This document shows positions 54,466 to 54,604 of a DNA stretch of 54,604 nt, piece after piece. The notes under the pieces were generated by a model. The model worked only from the letters and a program-made list of their open reading frames with translations, was not told where the DNA came from and made no database searches. The position numbers were made by a program, and so were the translations under genes. Positions within the stretch are counted from its first letter, which is position 1. Every line of letters starts with the position of its first letter. The stretch covers positions 1 to 54,604 of the forward strand of contig CALUIU010000022.1 in the NCBI GenBank assembly GCA_944320795.1, in the 5' to 3' direction. This stretch comes from Candidatus Paraprevotella stercoravium. GTDB taxonomy: Bacteria > Bacteroidota > Bacteroidia > Bacteroidales > Bacteroidaceae.

Positions 54466-54498
54466 ATGAAAAATGAAGTTAAGGCCCACGCTTTTTTT
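54397..54498 (+). promoter_or_regulatory. Transcription attenuator with two competing hairpins
   Basis: Hairpin A: GCTCACGCC (54397-54405) with GGCGTGGGC (54414-54422), one G-U pair. Hairpin B: GCGTGGGC (54415-54422) with GCCCACGC (54484-54491), extended by CTTCATTTTT (54427-54436) with AAAAATGAAG (54469-54478), and followed by seven T (54492-54498). A and B share the same strand segment and exclude each other. B is an intrinsic terminator. The remaining bases to 54604 are A/T-rich and contain no gene start that I can assign. Confidence 0.75.
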
Positions 54499-54604
54499 AT
54501 TGTCTCAACCACAGAATTTAGGGCTAATTAGTCGTCCTTTAAAAATATCTTTATTCGCTGATATTCAATAATTTAATCTATAGAAAGTTTTGATAAATCT
54601 GCAA

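Overview
The window reads as chromosomal core DNA of a member of the Bacteroidales (Bacteroides/Phocaeicola/Prevotella-like gut lineage). Reasons: the TAnnTTTG-type -7 promoter box of Bacteroidetes recurs just upstream of most genes; almost no gene has a Shine-Dalgarno sequence; and the gene content includes PorQ, DUF4837, DUF5683, DUF3822 and a TonB/ExbB/ExbD-ExbD locus, all typical of the phylum. I see no insertion sequence, prophage, integrase, CRISPR array or rRNA. The genus is not decided by what I can read.

Layout. 1-6235 (mostly minus strand): a tetranucleotide microsatellite at the left edge, an Lrp/AsnC regulator, an ExbB-(4-TM protein)-ExbD-ExbD energising complex directly behind a tRNA-Ser, TatD nuclease, a polyprenyl diphosphate synthase and a TonB protein. 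6433-8989 (+): porQ-cmk-ispH. 9135-23238 (-): DUF1573 protein; an envelope operon of a giant alpha-2-macroglobulin, a phytase-esterase-like protein and a DUF4837 lipoprotein; a PiT phosphate transporter; PepD; a flippase-like membrane protein. 23376-31176 (+): rsmA, a CorA transporter, a five-repeat DUF349 protein, then rsfS-ftsH-cdsA, with two tRNA-Gln genes on the opposite strand. 31273-33179 (-): surE-lpxB. 33393-39444 (+): parA-parB-DUF5683-lytic transglycosylase-RelA/SpoT, tightly packed. 39539-48676: MerR regulator, alaS, AraC regulator, RecD-like helicase, a pseudopilin-like small protein with DUF3822 and rsmD, and cardiolipin synthase. 48805-54604: a large TonB-receptor-type outer-membrane protein, aroB, tRNA-Gly, a GH16 glucanase, and a 500-base non-coding end.

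The most informative non-coding finding is at the right end (54261-54498): a promoter, a 31-codon leader ORF with three Trp codons and four other aromatic codons, and two competing hairpins, the second followed by seven T. This is the anatomy of a tryptophan transcription attenuator, so the first gene beyond the window is expected to be a trp gene. Other regulatory structure worth attention: two perfect TTATCAACA (DnaA-box-like) repeats exactly 20 bp apart before parAB; paired 11-bp-period TGTTA repeats before the phosphate transporter; a short leader ORF plus hairpin before corA; an intrinsic-terminator-like hairpin inside the start of the DUF3822 gene; and a palindrome over the start of cardiolipin synthase transcription.

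Most of the protein-coding content is ordinary housekeeping. I found no unmistakably new multi-gene system. The nearest candidate is the pseudopilin-like protein/DUF3822 pair at 45214-46684, which I offer as a hypothesis only.
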